From Zonotrichia leucophrys gambelii (Eukaryota > Chordata > Aves > Passeriformes > Passerellidae): a stretch of 64,000 nucleotides of DNA. Positions 1 through 12,020 of this stretch are shown piece by piece. The notes below the pieces were generated by a model that saw only the letters and a program-made list of their open reading frames with translations, ran no database searches and was not told the DNA's origin. Each line of letters begins with the position of its first letter. The stretch's first letter is position 1. A program made the translations under genes and the position numbers. Location: assembly GCF_028769735.1 (NCBI RefSeq), contig NC_088172.1, positions 66,605,631 through 66,669,630 of the forward strand, read 5' to 3'.

Positions 1-755
1 AAGAGCTGTGCAGCCCCCATGCTGATTTGGGAGTTTGGCCTTTCTGCTGTGGCTGCCAAAAGTGACATGAGTTAGTGCTAGGTTTGCTTTCTATTAACAG
101 CTGTGCTGAGATCATGAGGTTTCTTAAGCTCTCAGTGTCCGACTGAAAACTTTCAGTCAGCAGTGCTGTTTTCTAATGGAATCACACTGGTGACCTAGAG
201 GTGAAAGATGATTTCATCTGTGTTTCCACTAAAACAACCTCATGGCTCAGAGTTCATTCTACTCCATAAGTACTTTGAAAGTAGTCCTAGAAATGAATAT
301 GAACTTGTGTGGTTGCATCTACACACAGCAGTGCACCTTTGAGCATCTGCACTTGAATGCAAAGACCTGAACTACTCAGAGTTAGTGATTTAGACATTTG
401 TAATTATGGCACAGCCTGGGTTTATTAAGGCTACTCATTAATGAACTTTGAAGTATACTTAAAATGCATAGAAGTGGAGTTAAGATGAGGCAGGTTCAAT
501 TTCAAATTAATGGCTGCAATCCACTAAAAGGGCATTAACAGAAATAGTGAGGATCCACGAAGTCTGTCATTACACCATACTCTGATGGAAAGCAAAAAGT
601 CCTAAAAGTGCACAAGGAGTTCTGACTGAACCTCTGTGCCCACTAAACCCAGGTCTAGGCTAACTCCAGGAAGTAGTTGAGCTGAGCTCAGAATCCAGCT
701 GTTCATACTGAAGGTGACAGGTAACAAATATACTAGGCCCACAAATATGTATAAT
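1..755. other. Non-coding sequence, nothing recognised
   Basis: AT-leaning unique sequence with stops in all frames. I see no repeat family, exon-like stretch or regulatory signature that I could support. Confidence 0.5.
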
Positions 756-1008
756 GGATTCATAGAATATGCTGAGTTAGAAGGTATCCATCAGGATCAT
801 CAAGTCCAACTCTTGGTCCTGCACAGGATACACAAGAATCACACCATGTGCATGAGAGCATTGTCCAAATGCTTCTTGAAATCTCTCAGGCTGATGCTGT
901 GACCACTTCTCTGGGGAGCCTGTTCCAGTGCTCAGCCACCCTTTGGGTGAAAAGACTTTTTCTTGATATCTAACCTTAACAGACTATGACACAGTTTCGT
1001 GCTGTTCG
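756..1008 (-). mobile_element. CR1 LINE, 5'-truncated 3' end
   Basis: On the + strand this reads as the reverse complement of an avian CR1 3' end. It starts near the CATAGAATATGCTGAGTTAG motif, continues through ATCATCAAGTCCAACTC, the CACACCATGTGCATGAGAGC stretch and GGGGAGCCTGTTCCAGTGC, and fades after the TATCTAACCTTAACAGA region near 1000. CR1 is the dominant non-LTR retrotransposon of birds, and most copies are short 3' fragments like this one, so the element lies on the minus strand. No reverse transcriptase reading frame remains. A 62-codon open frame over its edge (714-902) is a chance frame. No target duplication is expected or seen. Confidence 0.9.
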
Positions 1009-2426
1009 AGATTTTTTGCTAAAATTACTGAAAAAGTCCTGACAATCATTTGTCAGTACATCTCAGAAATTTCATGAGCACTCTAAAAAAAACAGTGCGA
1101 CAATTTCTGATGCTTTCTTCTTCCTCCTGAATTCTCAACACTAAAATTGGAGATGGAGCCAAGTCTGGGTTTAGATCCAGACCTGGTTTACAGGTTAGCT
1201 TTGGCCTAAATCCATGAATCCTCCTAAATATTTTAATCCAGGTCAGATATGTGCTTTTGAAGCAAATCTCCTGGTCCTGGCTACTGCCTGTTATTTGGTT
1301 TATGTTGCAAAGAGGTCTCAGAGCACATGAGACCCCTCTCGGATGGAACTAGTAGAATGCATACCCACATCAATGACTACAGGACCCTGCCTAATGTGAA
1401 GCAGAGGCATCAGGATGTCTAATGGAATCACTGGATCCTCAGCACCAATGGTTCAGGCCAGCAGACCCACTCAGGCTCTGCAATGGAGTCTAACAGAGAC
1501 ATGACATGGATGGCCTAGCATGGAAATGTCTGAGCAGACTGGTACAAAGCATGTTGCTTTGGGGGGTTTACACAAAATGTGTAAAAACACACACGAAAAA
1601 AAGTGTGTGTTCATGTTGAAAGAGAGGGAAACAAGCATTGCTGCCATGAGTAGAGACAATGGCCATTGCTCAGTGTCATCTTGGTTCAGACTATGAAGGG
1701 AGCATTAGAAATGCTGTTTTCATGCACTGCTAGGACAGAGAGCAGGATGTCAGCACAAATAATTCCTGCTGCATTTCCTGGGCTTGATTATGACAGTGAG
1801 TTTGTGTGAAAAATACCACAAGAAGAGGTGGGCTTGGAAGGCGCAAAGCGCTGGGTGTGGTTTTGAGCCAATTTCAAAACTGTCAGTACAGGGAAAAATT
1901 GTGATCATGGTCTGCCAGAGGCCCTTGGGAGCCCAAGGGACCCTTGACATAAGTGCCTGCCTTCAGAGCTAGGCACTCTCAGGCATGTTCCCCTGGCAGC
2001 CAGCCAGCTGCCTGCGAGGCCTCCTGTTGTTGGAGGGGCAGAGGGGCAGGGCAGCGGGCAGGGCAGCTGGAGATTGCCCTCTCTGAGCACAGCCAGCACC
2101 TCCCAGCTTGTCTGTACGGGGCTGCTGCTGCCAGGAGCCTGCCCCTGACTCCTCTGCTGCCAGTGGTTTAAACTCCAGCGAGGAAATGTTTTCTGACCCT
2201 TTGTAAGAATGTGATTTAATCTTAACTGTTCCAGTAGGCTGTAGTTTGCTAAACACACAAGGCAGATTGAGCTTGTTAAGATACTTGTTTACTAAAGATG
2301 ATTAACAGTGACTTTACAAGTTGTATGTAAACTGTGGTTTAGCAAGACTGGAATAAACATAGAGGCAATATTTTCCCACCTTAGATTTAGTTATGATATA
2401 GGAAATAAGGGGGACCAGAAAAGAGT
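1009..2426. other. Non-coding sequence with a GC-richer patch
   Basis: Unique sequence. The patch at about 1950-2170 is rich in CTGCC and GGCAG, and is open on both strands because it is GC-rich. No splice-flanked coding stretch or known repeat was recognised. Confidence 0.45.
1586..1611. repeat. Short CA/GT inverted repeat
   Basis: AACACACAC (1586-1594) is followed by an 8-base loop G plus A-run and its exact reverse complement GTGTGTGTT (1603-1611). It is a 9-bp perfect stem, probably formed by an interrupted dinucleotide tract. Confidence 0.7.
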
Positions 2427-2469
2427 GTTTACTTAATTTTCCCATTGGAGATGGGAAAATTAAGTAAAC
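2427..2469. repeat. Perfect 19-bp inverted repeat with 5-base loop
   Basis: GTTTACTTAATTTTCCCAT (2427-2445) is followed by the loop TGGAG (2446-2450) and then the exact reverse complement of the left arm (2451-2469). All 19 positions pair and the match stops at both outer ends (T opposite T). It is AT-rich and sits in otherwise unique sequence. It is not recognised as the terminal repeats of a known transposon, since the spacer is far too small. It could form a cruciform, or a hairpin if transcribed. Confidence 0.9.
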
Positions 2470-5400
2470 TCTAGGTTTTCTGTGAGCAGTGCTTATCACA
2501 AATGGCCAGTAGATTAATTTGTCACCTCATACAGGATAATGCAACCGTGTATAGTTCAAAGTTATTTAATATGAACACTAACACATTATCTTTATAGCTG
2601 TGGAGTATTTGAAATCAAAAGCAGCAGAATTTCTGGTTAAATGATTTTGCATTAATATGAGATAAGAAGAAATAAGATTATAGGAGAGACTTTGGCTCAC
2701 ACTGGGGTTTGAGGAATGAGTGTCCATCCTTATTGAAATTTATACCTGCACATGCCCTGAGATCCTCTCTGAAACAATCTTTAAAATTTGTTGGGTAGGA
2801 TTTTGCTCCTAGTGGGCTGCCCACCTACGCATATCCTGTATCGCAGATCTTCAGTTTTGAAATGGAATGTTTTCCTTTTCTAGCTTGTTTTACGCATAAT
2901 CACACAATTATTGATTTCTGTGTCATTATTGCCCATGATTTCTGCATGCCACTAGCTCTGTTTCATTGCTCTTTGCTCATTGCATTCCATGTTTACCTGT
3001 GTAAGTAAAATTCTTCCCTTCCACTGCCAGTTCCCAGTTTCTTTGCAGCAGGTTTCTCCCAGTGTCACAGTTGCCAGCCCATGGCTAGGGGTCAAGAGGC
3101 ATCAGAGCTTAACTTTCATCATATGGTAATAAAAGCGCCGCCTTTGGCCGAGTGCCTACCTGCTGCAGCTGAGCCTCTGCTGAAACGAATGCAAGACAGT
3201 CCTGGTTTAAACAGAGCCCTGGGCACTTCTGCAGTGCACAGCAATACAGTTCTGCTCGTGCCCAGGAAGGCAAGGCAGCCCTGCCAGCTCCTTTGAGCCC
3301 TTTATACCCTAGTGATCAGTGTAATGAGCAAGCTGAGTCTCCACTTGCTGCACAATACAGAGCAGATGACAAGATGGGCTCATTAGCCCTTTCACATTAA
3401 AAATGCCAACAAATATTTGACATGAACCATCCTTTCTCACAATACATATGAACTTGCAGGAAAAAATAAACCAAAAAAACCCACAGCCTGTCTATATTCC
3501 CTAGCCATCTCCATACAGACCTGCTGTCTGATGCCCCATCTGCTCCAGTGTGGCTGCAGTGTATACCAATCAAAGGATTTTTCTTGAGCAAAGATATGGT
3601 ATCCTCCTCAGCAGTGGAAATGAGGACAGCAGTGACCCCTTTTTCAACTATTCAAGGTGAAAAACAAGAGAGACACAAAAGTGACAGCAGTGACAGAGGT
3701 CATAAGGTCCTGAAAATTGCTGCAAACAAAAGGATCAGTGAAAAATTAAAGGCTGATGGATGGTTTGCTGTTTAACATGGGGCACATAATCCTGCAGGAG
3801 AGGCATCTTCTATGTTATACTTGGCCAACACACACACATACCAACAAGCCTCGGAGGCACAGCAGGCTTGGCAGATCTCTTGGGTGGCTTTGTAGTCCCT
3901 GACACTCCTCTCCCTCCCTGCCTGGGATTCCTGCCAGCACCAGACACTATTAGATATGTGCCGGGGTGGCAGCGAAGGTGCGACGTGAGGGGGGCAGAGT
4001 TTGGCCCTTAGTGTGAGGGTGACACTTTGAGAGGTGCAGTCCACCTCCCACAAAGGGGTGACCCCATTTCAGGCTGCCCAGGGCAATGAGGCTGTGCACA
4101 GACCAGACCTCCTTGGCTTAACTGGGGCTACTCCTGCACCGCCCTGCAGGGCTGATTTTCCCTGAGATGGAATGTCCTTGCAACAGTCTCATGGAAACAG
4201 ATATCATCTGAATGCTGACCTGCCCCAAAAGGTATTTATGAGACTTGTGTAATTCAACATTCATAACTTCAGCTGAAATATAGAGATGAAAATGCAAGAT
4301 GTAATTATGAAGCATTGTTATGGTGATACTGTGGCTGATCCAAAAGGGGCAGCTCTCCAGCCTTGTACCTTTTTGTCAAGATCTTTGACTCCTTAGGATT
4401 AGGAGCTGAGAAGCTGGGGGCCTAAACTTGATGTGTGTTGCCTCATTTCTTATGTGGCCAGCAGCACTGCTGTCCATGGCAAGTGGGACCCTCTCCTCTT
4501 GTGTTCCAGGACGTGAGGACTTTCAGTGACAAGGCATTTACTCAGCAAGAGCCATTAAGAGGGAAGGAAATCCCTGGAGAACCTGCCTGCTCACTGTTTT
4601 CATTAGCTTCATAAGTAACAGCTGAAGTACAAGATGAAGACCAGAGCAGAGACTTATCAAAGTGTCACCCGTGGTTATGAGACACACAGTGTTCTCATCT
4701 GGGCTTCTCTCTCCTCTCTGGCATCCCAAGCTGCTGGTTAAAAAAGAGCTTTGGCAGCAAGAGCAGGACTTGCTCAAAGGACTGTTAGTTTGTTGGAGTA
4801 GATGGATTAAGACCACTTTTTCCTTGTCTGAGGGTGGAAATGCAGCTCAGAGCAGTATGCCCAAGGCAGCTCTTGAATATTTGGGGGTGGAACAGTCTGT
4901 ACTTCTCCATCACTTCACCCTGGACAGATTTTAGAGTTCTAGTTACAAAGCAAAGCAAAGTGGAGCTGCTCCACAGGAGGAGACACTGCCTCTGCTCCCA
5001 GCTCCTTCACATCCTCCCTAGGGAAGCATCACCACAGCTCTGTGAATACTGAGGATGGTGAAGATGCACTAGCTGCATCTGCACCAGGAAACAAAGCAGG
5101 GTAGGGCATGAGCACTGACTCTAAGCTCTGAGTGTCCAGATGTATCACATTTTGAGCATGCTGACAGACATGATTTTGGCCCATGACAGCTAGTCCCCAC
5201 CAGGCAGCAGCTGGGGAGAACATAAAATGGGGGGAATCTAATCCTGTTTTGAGGACTGAGAAAATTCAGCAGCACAAGCAATGAACTGTAATACCTCAGT
5301 TTGCCTCAGAGTTCAAAAATGATCTCTGGGGTGGGTTATTTATTTGTATGGAGAGCTGCTGGAAGCCTGAGCACAGAGGCTGTGGCCAGAGCAGGCCTGA

Positions 5401-5879
5401 AGCACAGACTAGACTCTTATCTATACAAAATGTCCTGCTAGAGCTGGAATGAGGCTTTAATCTCATTTTGCTTTCCCTTCTGTGGGTAAGCCCAAGACAC
5501 GATGCTCAAGGACTGTTACTGTAGCCCTTGGTTTTAAATTCCTACCCCGTGGCACTGCTCCCATGAGGTCAGCATAAAACTCAGGGCTCCTGCAAGAAAC
5601 TGACCCCCCTTTCTTCACAATAAGTGTCATGGGTGGGCAAACAGAGTCCTGGCTGAGAGGGCACCAGCCGTGGAGCAGGTGGCATGGACTGCTCTCCCCA
5701 TTCCCTCCCAGCAACCTGCTGGGTGACTGAGATCCTGGGGTATGGCTTTTCTGTCAAGACAAGCTGAAGAGTTAATCTGGCAGGTAGACCCAGCTTGAAT
5801 TGCATGATCTGAATTCAGATTGAGCAAGTGTAATTAGATGATGAGAACCTCATGGCAGGGCGTGCCCTAGTTTCAGTCA
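2470..5879. other. Non-coding sequence
   Basis: Unique DNA with stops throughout. A 75-codon + strand frame at 3548-3775 includes a possible splice-flanked piece (acceptor-like TCCTCCTCAG before 3613, donor-like GTGAAA near 3656), but nothing in it is recognisable. No repeats of note. Confidence 0.4.
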
Positions 5880-6130
5880 AAGGTGGAACATTATTAAGTA
5901 CCATTTACATCCAGAGAAACACCCACTTTTGAAATCGCTGATGCCAGTAACACATGCTTTGCATTTAACTCCCTCAGTGGAATGGGAAGTCAGCGGCAGA
6001 ACACAGAGTTTCTAATTTGATTGCTGCCAGCACAGTGATTAATGAGTTTCAAAACACTCCATCATCCAATTTTGATGGATACTAACCCTTTAATAGGAAT
6101 CTCTGGCTGGATCCTTGTTACTCGGATTTA
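5880..6130. other. Possible conserved non-coding element
   Basis: The segment holds several homeodomain-type TAAT/ATTA cores within 250 bases (GTGATTAATGAG, CTAATTTGATTG and others) and lacks low-complexity sequence. This is typical of vertebrate developmental enhancers, but the call is from appearance only and no alignment was possible. Confidence 0.2.
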
Positions 6131-6705
6131 GTGCTCAGACCAGTTAGACCATAAATTTTTTTCTCTCTGGGAAAAAGAGCAAGCTTCTCCAAGATAAGCA
6201 ACTCAGGGTTTTTGTTTCATAGAGACCAGCTGCAGGGGCAGGGACGCAGTACATTTTGTGCTCCTCGCCTATCAACATGCAATTAGGAGTAATCACTCTG
6301 CACCATAGGCCACCCTTCTTTGGGTGGGTGGAGGAAAGGCTGGGGGCAAAAAAACCTCAACCTCAATTTAAGAAGCATGCTAAGGCAGCGAGCCCAAAAT
6401 GTACACCCTCACAAAAAGGATGTGTTGTAGTATATTATTAAAAATAAAAACAATTCTGACCCATCTGCAATACTGCAAGAGTTTGTGGTAATTTAAAATG
6501 AGGCAGAGATTTGTCTTCCCTTCATGAAATCATTGGGGAAGAGCATGGTGGAATACTGCACATCACTTGTTGGTTGGCTTATGTTTAATTTAACCCAGAT
6601 GTTAGATATAAAATGAGCAAAGAGAATTCTGGTGCCCAGAGTGAATGAGAACAGGTGAAAAAAAAACATTTTTGGGGTTTCCTGTATTTGCATATCCTCT
6701 GTTTG
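6131..6705. other. Non-coding sequence
   Basis: No repeat or exon-like stretch recognised. It ends at the in-frame stop that bounds the coding-like segment starting at 6706. Confidence 0.4.
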
Positions 6706-6859
6706 AAATTTTGGGCATAAATTTACTCCTGTGCACCTTGAAAAAGAAGAGTTTCTCTCTCTATTACCTGTTGCACCACCACAGCAATTGCCAGTGCAGG
6801 AGCCTCTCCAGCGTCCAGATGAAGAAGAGTTTGAAAAACCAGTCCCAACCCCTGCATAG
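6706..6859 (+). CDS. Possible terminal exon or decayed coding remnant, unknown protein
   Basis: One + strand frame is open for 50 codons, from just after a TGA near 6703-6705 to a TAG at 6857-6859, with no ATG. The predicted tail is acidic and rich in proline and glutamine. It contains PPQQLPVQEP and then PDEEEFEKPVPTPA before the stop. A good pyrimidine-rich acceptor (TTTCTCTCTCTATTACC... then CACCACCACAG) would place an exon start at 6785, giving 25 codons including the stop in phase 0. I do not recognise the protein. The flanks show no poly(A) signal close by. Two other frames are also open here, which weakens the case. It could be a real last exon, a pseudogene piece or chance. Confidence 0.27.
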
Positions 6860-9800
6860 GAAAAAGGTGCAAGAACTCCTGCAGCTGGCATGCGTTGAAT
6901 AATTATTGTAACAGAAGAATAATGTGCAAAAATATTTGATCAAATTACTTTTTATTACAGTGAAGTGGAGCACAGTGACTGGGGCACAATGAGATTTCCA
7001 CGCAAAATCAGATCATCTGTCCACCCATCCCAGATGTCTGCCTCTGGCCATAACAAGGAATAGCTTTAAGCCAAGTGTGCTGCTGCTCACTTAGGGCCCT
7101 GTATTGAATTATACTCATTTACAGCTCCCCAGAGGAGCTTAGTGTCTGCCTTTGGCAGCAAGAGAGGAAGGAAAGAATGAGCGGCTGCTGAGTTTCCACT
7201 CCTGAGCAGGAGCAAACCCATCTCCTGCAACAAGGCCCCATTTCCTTGCCCCCCAAGTGGCTCCAGCTCCAGGTTTTGCCAGGAGACCCACCACTCCTCA
7301 TCAGCACCACCACACAAGCAACAGGACCATTTCTGAAACGTTTCAAACAAATACTCCTGCCCCAGTTTCATGCCCCAGATCCATATGAGCGTGGATCACT
7401 TCCAACACCTGCAATGACACATTTAACTAATATGAAATCACTAGCTGCAGAACCATCCTGTGAGACTGTCTTCTTTCCTATAATGTCAGAGCACCCTGAA
7501 AACTTGCTCTTGTCCCTTGGATCAGGGGCACAGAAGTGATTGCTGGGACCCTTGCTGCATGTGGCTGGGGAAAACACTTGCCTCAGGCAGTAGAGCTGCT
7601 GTCTCCTCCACACCTCACTCATACTGAGTGGTGAACTGCAATAAGGGGGATTCCTCTCTGTCTGTCACAATGTCTTATTCTTCCAGCCTGGCTCAAGGGG
7701 GCTGCCTCTCATTAAAGAAATGCTGAGAGTGTGGAATGTGAGGATCAGAGCAAGGAAAGAAAAGTTGTACTGTCACAGTGTGGGCCCTGTCCCATCTCTT
7801 CCACCCACTTCACCCCACTGCAGGGCTTTGGAGGCTGCAGGTTGCCTCCAGGAGCAGGGAGTGAAACAGAGAACAAGAGGAGGTGACTGCAGAATAGCTG
7901 AGGCCTGCCTAAACTAAAGTGTGGGAAACTTCTGTGTTATGGAATCACCCTGGTCTCTGTTCTAGAGCTTCCAATAAATACTCCCCATCTCCATGTCAGT
8001 TTGTGGAGTATGTCTGTAATTCCTGCTGATTTCATGCACTGCAGAGCTTCTCACAAATCTGTGCTTTCACAGGGCAGCTGGTACCTGGGATTGATGCTGC
8101 ACATGGGTCTGTGGCAGCAAACACCTGTTCATCTGCAGGATCTGTATTGGAGTTTCTTCAGACCCATTGCAACTTGAAGCAACTCACAGCCATCATTGCA
8201 GCAGCTACCACAGACCTGTCCATGGCCTGTTCTGAGCCCACCTGCAAGGGCACAAGGTGAAGCCTTTCCCCTCTCAGCTCATCAGTTAAACTTTGCTGCA
8301 GCGACCGATAGTGCAACATATTTTCTACTCCAATGAACTTTTTGTCTCTAACACAAACTGGATGTGTTTGTGGTGGGAAAGCACAGGTATAGGTCTTGCT
8401 GCTGCAGCCAGGTCCTGCCACTGAGACAGCTGGAGACAGGAACTAGCAGGGCTCAACCAGCCAGTTGGGGTCACTCAACAGGACTGGGAGGGCTCAAGCA
8501 GCATCTCCCTTCTTGGGTACACGTCCTTCTGGCCATCGGTATCATTTGTCCCCAGAGTGTCCTTGCAAGTTCCCAAGTGTAGGTGGGACCAAACTGCTGC
8601 TTACAGACAAGTAAGGATGAAAAGGGACTCTTCCTTGATAATGATGTTGTCCAAGCCAATGTACTTCTCTAAACTTCACGTAGCAAGGGGAAACGTAATG
8701 TGCTCTCCCCAGGAGCTGCTCAGCTTTGCTCAGCCCTCTTCTAGCTTGGGTGTCATCCTCAAGCAGGTATTGCAGATGCTGAGGAAGGACAGAGGCTTAA
8801 TTCCTTTATTCTCTGCAGCCATGAGGATACAGGGACAAAAGTCACCTGGAGTTGTTTGGCACAATGTTGACTCGCCAGCTCCAGCTTAGGAACTCTGCTG
8901 TCCCAGGCAAACAGCACCCTTCAGAGACAGGTGCTGGCAGAGAGCACCTAGCCACAGTGTTGTGACTGGCCTCCCTCTTTCCAAACTCTGTCCCAGCCCA
9001 CCACTGTCCAAGCACTGACTCCTGGACATTTTCCTTTGCTAAGCAGGAGGACACTCTCTTAATGGCACACCAATGCTCTTCTTAGCAGGGCAGGCAGTGC
9101 TAACTTAGTTTTTTTCTCAAGCCTCTTCACAGGCCTCCTGCTGTCTCCCAGCTGAAGCTGGGTGTCAAAGCCACACAGGTTTGGGCCTGTGCCGTGAATT
9201 GGTGTCATACACATGAGAACAGGCCTTGTCGTGCCTGGCCTCACCCTACAGCTTTCCTCCAGTGCTCCAGCAAGCCAAGCCACTGAGGCAGGTAACCCAA
9301 AGCTCCTGCAGAGCCTTTGGACATGTCCTGCTGTATGCGTGGAAAAATCAACCCACATACTCCAGCTCAGCAGCACAGCTGCTATGAAGTATAGACCATT
9401 TAAAAGTAGAACATTTCTTTCCTGTGAGGTCTTCTGCCCATGATCTGTTCACAACTAGACTGCTTTTCACTCCTCTCTTCCCCTCAAGCCCATAGCACCA
9501 TGGCGTGATAAAACTATGAGAGGGTTGAATGGAAGGGATATTAAAACTAATGGAAATGAAGCTAATTTTTCCTGGCAGTATTCAATTCTCAGCTCTGGCA
9601 GAGAGCAAGCAACAATAGTTATTTCAGCTACTGAAATTCAGATAGGCAGTGCAGAGCCTTGTGAGAATCAGGAATCCAGTAGCATCTACAATACAATAAC
9701 AGGCAAGCAAGAGGAAGATGCATTGAGCTCCACCTGCATAAAAAGCTGTCCAGGAAAGATAGCAAAGTTCACCTTTTCTCAGGATCTGCTGGAATGGATG

Positions 9801-11866
9801 TCACTGCTGATGTACTGGGCTACCTTTCAGTGTCCTCTTTATGTAATCAACATTTCTACCTGGGTCAAGAGTTCTTTGTTACTAATGGTTCCAGGTTGAT
9901 CATATGCCACATCAGCTTTGTTTAGGGCAGTTGTCAGAAGTCATAAATCACAGCCCAAATTTAGTTCATTCTCACAGTTAACAGCATTTTTCTGTCCTTC
10001 AATGGACATAGTAACATCTGAGCTGTCTGCACAAAGTGTGTCAAAATACCTTTTCTCCTCTATACAAAAAGATCTGTGTTCTCTTTTTAGCAAGAGTCTG
10101 TAAAGATTAAACACTCAAATAATTTGCTAGTCAAGGTGAATTTCAAGAATGTCTCTGTCAGTAGCCTCAACCCAAATACAGAGGTTGCTCTTCTCAGTAT
10201 ACCCCTTACAACAAGAAAACTCATGTAAAAAACCATTTTTTGGTCCTTATTCAAGAGCAATAAGGCACATTTCCCTCCCAACACAGGCAGCAAAATCTCA
10301 TTTGGTTCAGTGATTTGATCTGAGTTGGCATTTTACACTTCTGCTTATCAGTTTGTATATATGTCTCCATTTGTTACATTTGTAAAGCAATTATATTTAG
10401 TAGATAATCACTACCATGAACTTGAAAATTTGCTGTTTGTGACCACAGCAATTGCTTTCTGGTGGCTACTTGGGCCCACCTTTAAATTCTAGCCTGGTTA
10501 AGCACATTCAGCTGAAAACAGTACTCTTCTACTTGCTCCCATTTGTCCTATAAGGGACACATATCCCCTGATCTGGTTACATCTAACCCCTTTTTAAAGA
10601 CAAAACTGCTGCAGGACACTTTGAAAGTACTGAGGCTGTCAACCAGAGTCTGGATGTTCCTGATACATGGACACCTAATATGGGAGGATATGTTTCAACA
10701 AAAATAGTAGCTTTTGCAACACAGTACTTTTCCCAAAGTTTCACCTTCTGTGTCAAGTAGCTGAAACATCCAGCCTTCTGTAGACCATAGGTACTGTCTG
10801 GTTTCTCACTGCTTATTTTGCACAGTCCTCAAAGTCCTGGCCCACAATTGTGATAACAAAAATTAAATAATGGACCTAGTTTTAAATGAGATACATTTTT
10901 ACAGGAGGCAAATACTCATGAACAAAGCTAGAAGAAGTGAGTACATGGTGCCGTGGCGCCCAGTGGGGCAGTGGCACAGCCAGGGAAGGAGAGTCACTCG
11001 TGACACACTGTGAAGGACACAGTAAGTAAGAACTGAAGTCCCTCCCAGCCAGAGAGCAGACTGAAAGAGAAACCCCAACCTAGTTATTTCTTCACAGAAT
11101 ATTATTCAAGAATCATTCCAAATATCATTTTACCTTAGAGCTTAGAGCTTCTCCCACAAGTATTACAACTAAGGCTTATTTTGAATATTGCAACAGTAAA
11201 ACACTTTTATAGAACCTTTCTGTCCCATAGCCAGATAACTCCAGATGACTTTTTCCTGTCAAAAGGCTTGTGAAAATCTGGGTCTAAGTTAGATTTGAGT
11301 ACAATCATTGTCCCAAAACACTTCTTTTAAACTTGAGGTAATAAGCAACATGTCAATGGGAAAAAAATATCTTGCTTATAAAAGCATACATCTTTAATAT
11401 GTACTCTAAAATGCAATAAAGAGACTCTTCCCTACACACAAAACAGTGGTAACTCAATGTTATTCCTGTGATTAGGGTGCAATAACCCCAAGATAAGTGT
11501 ATTCCTAAACATGGTACTTGCCATTCATCTTAAACACCATTGATTGTTGCTTTCAGACATACTGTTGTTTTCTACCTGGCATACATCAAAGCAAGTGACA
11601 CCCACATGAACTCGAAAAGCCATTAAAATCCCCCACAGTTTCCCTTCAAAGAGCATTTATGGAAATAGCAGGATCTATAAGCCATTAGAGAAAGACAAGA
11701 ATAGATTCTCTTAGAATGGTTTTTCATCCTTTTCACTTGTCAACCTCAGAGACTTGCGAGATGCTTAAAAAGCTACAGAAACTGTGCTTAATGAAACATC
11801 TGAAAAAAGGTATAAATGTTGTTTGCTATGAACCTTTGAGAGAGTTTTACCTGATTCTTCTCAACA
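6860..11866. other. Non-coding sequence
   Basis: Mixed-composition unique DNA. The longest open frame is 127 codons on + at 9516-9899, about the length expected by chance in this much AT-rich DNA, and shows no recognisable motif. No repeats of known family were recognised. Confidence 0.45.
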
Positions 11867-12020
11867 TCAGTATTGTTTTTTGTACATAAATAAATTTGTT
11901 ATTTGCATTGTTGGCATATAATCATCGTCAAAATCCGAAAACAAAGCCAAATACGCGTTGCTTTGCACCAGCTGCTCACATAATGCAATGGGGTGAAGCT
12001 GAAGATCCTCACTAATGTGT
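11867..12020 (-). CDS. Possible terminal exon, or a conserved non-coding element; unknown protein
   Basis: On the minus strand a pyrimidine-rich acceptor (CATCCTCTCTCTCAG) is followed by an open stretch of about 51 codons ending in TGA at 11869-11867. The frame contains ISEDLQLHPIALCEQLVQSN, then an acidic FSDFDDDYMPTM and a YKKQY end. The open frame itself extends upstream to 12202. CpG dinucleotides survive at the ACGCG, TCGG and GACGA positions in CpG-poor surroundings, which can mean constraint. The same DNA carries a perfect octamer ATTTGCAT at 11901-11908 next to a CATTGTT core, so the constraint may be regulatory. I do not recognise the protein. Confidence 0.3.
11901..11908 (+). promoter_or_regulatory. 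Octamer (POU-factor) motif
   Basis: ATTTGCAT is a perfect octamer and runs directly into a SOX-like CATTGTT core (overlapping at CAT). Octamers also occur by chance. The support is the neighbouring CpG-bearing, unusually clean sequence. Confidence 0.3.

Noticed and set aside
714..902. 62-codon + frame
   Set aside because: It lies over the antisense side of the CR1 3' end, which is non-coding.
9516..9899. 127-codon + strand frame in AT-rich DNA
   Set aside because: About one or two frames of this length are expected by chance in this window; no motif recognised.
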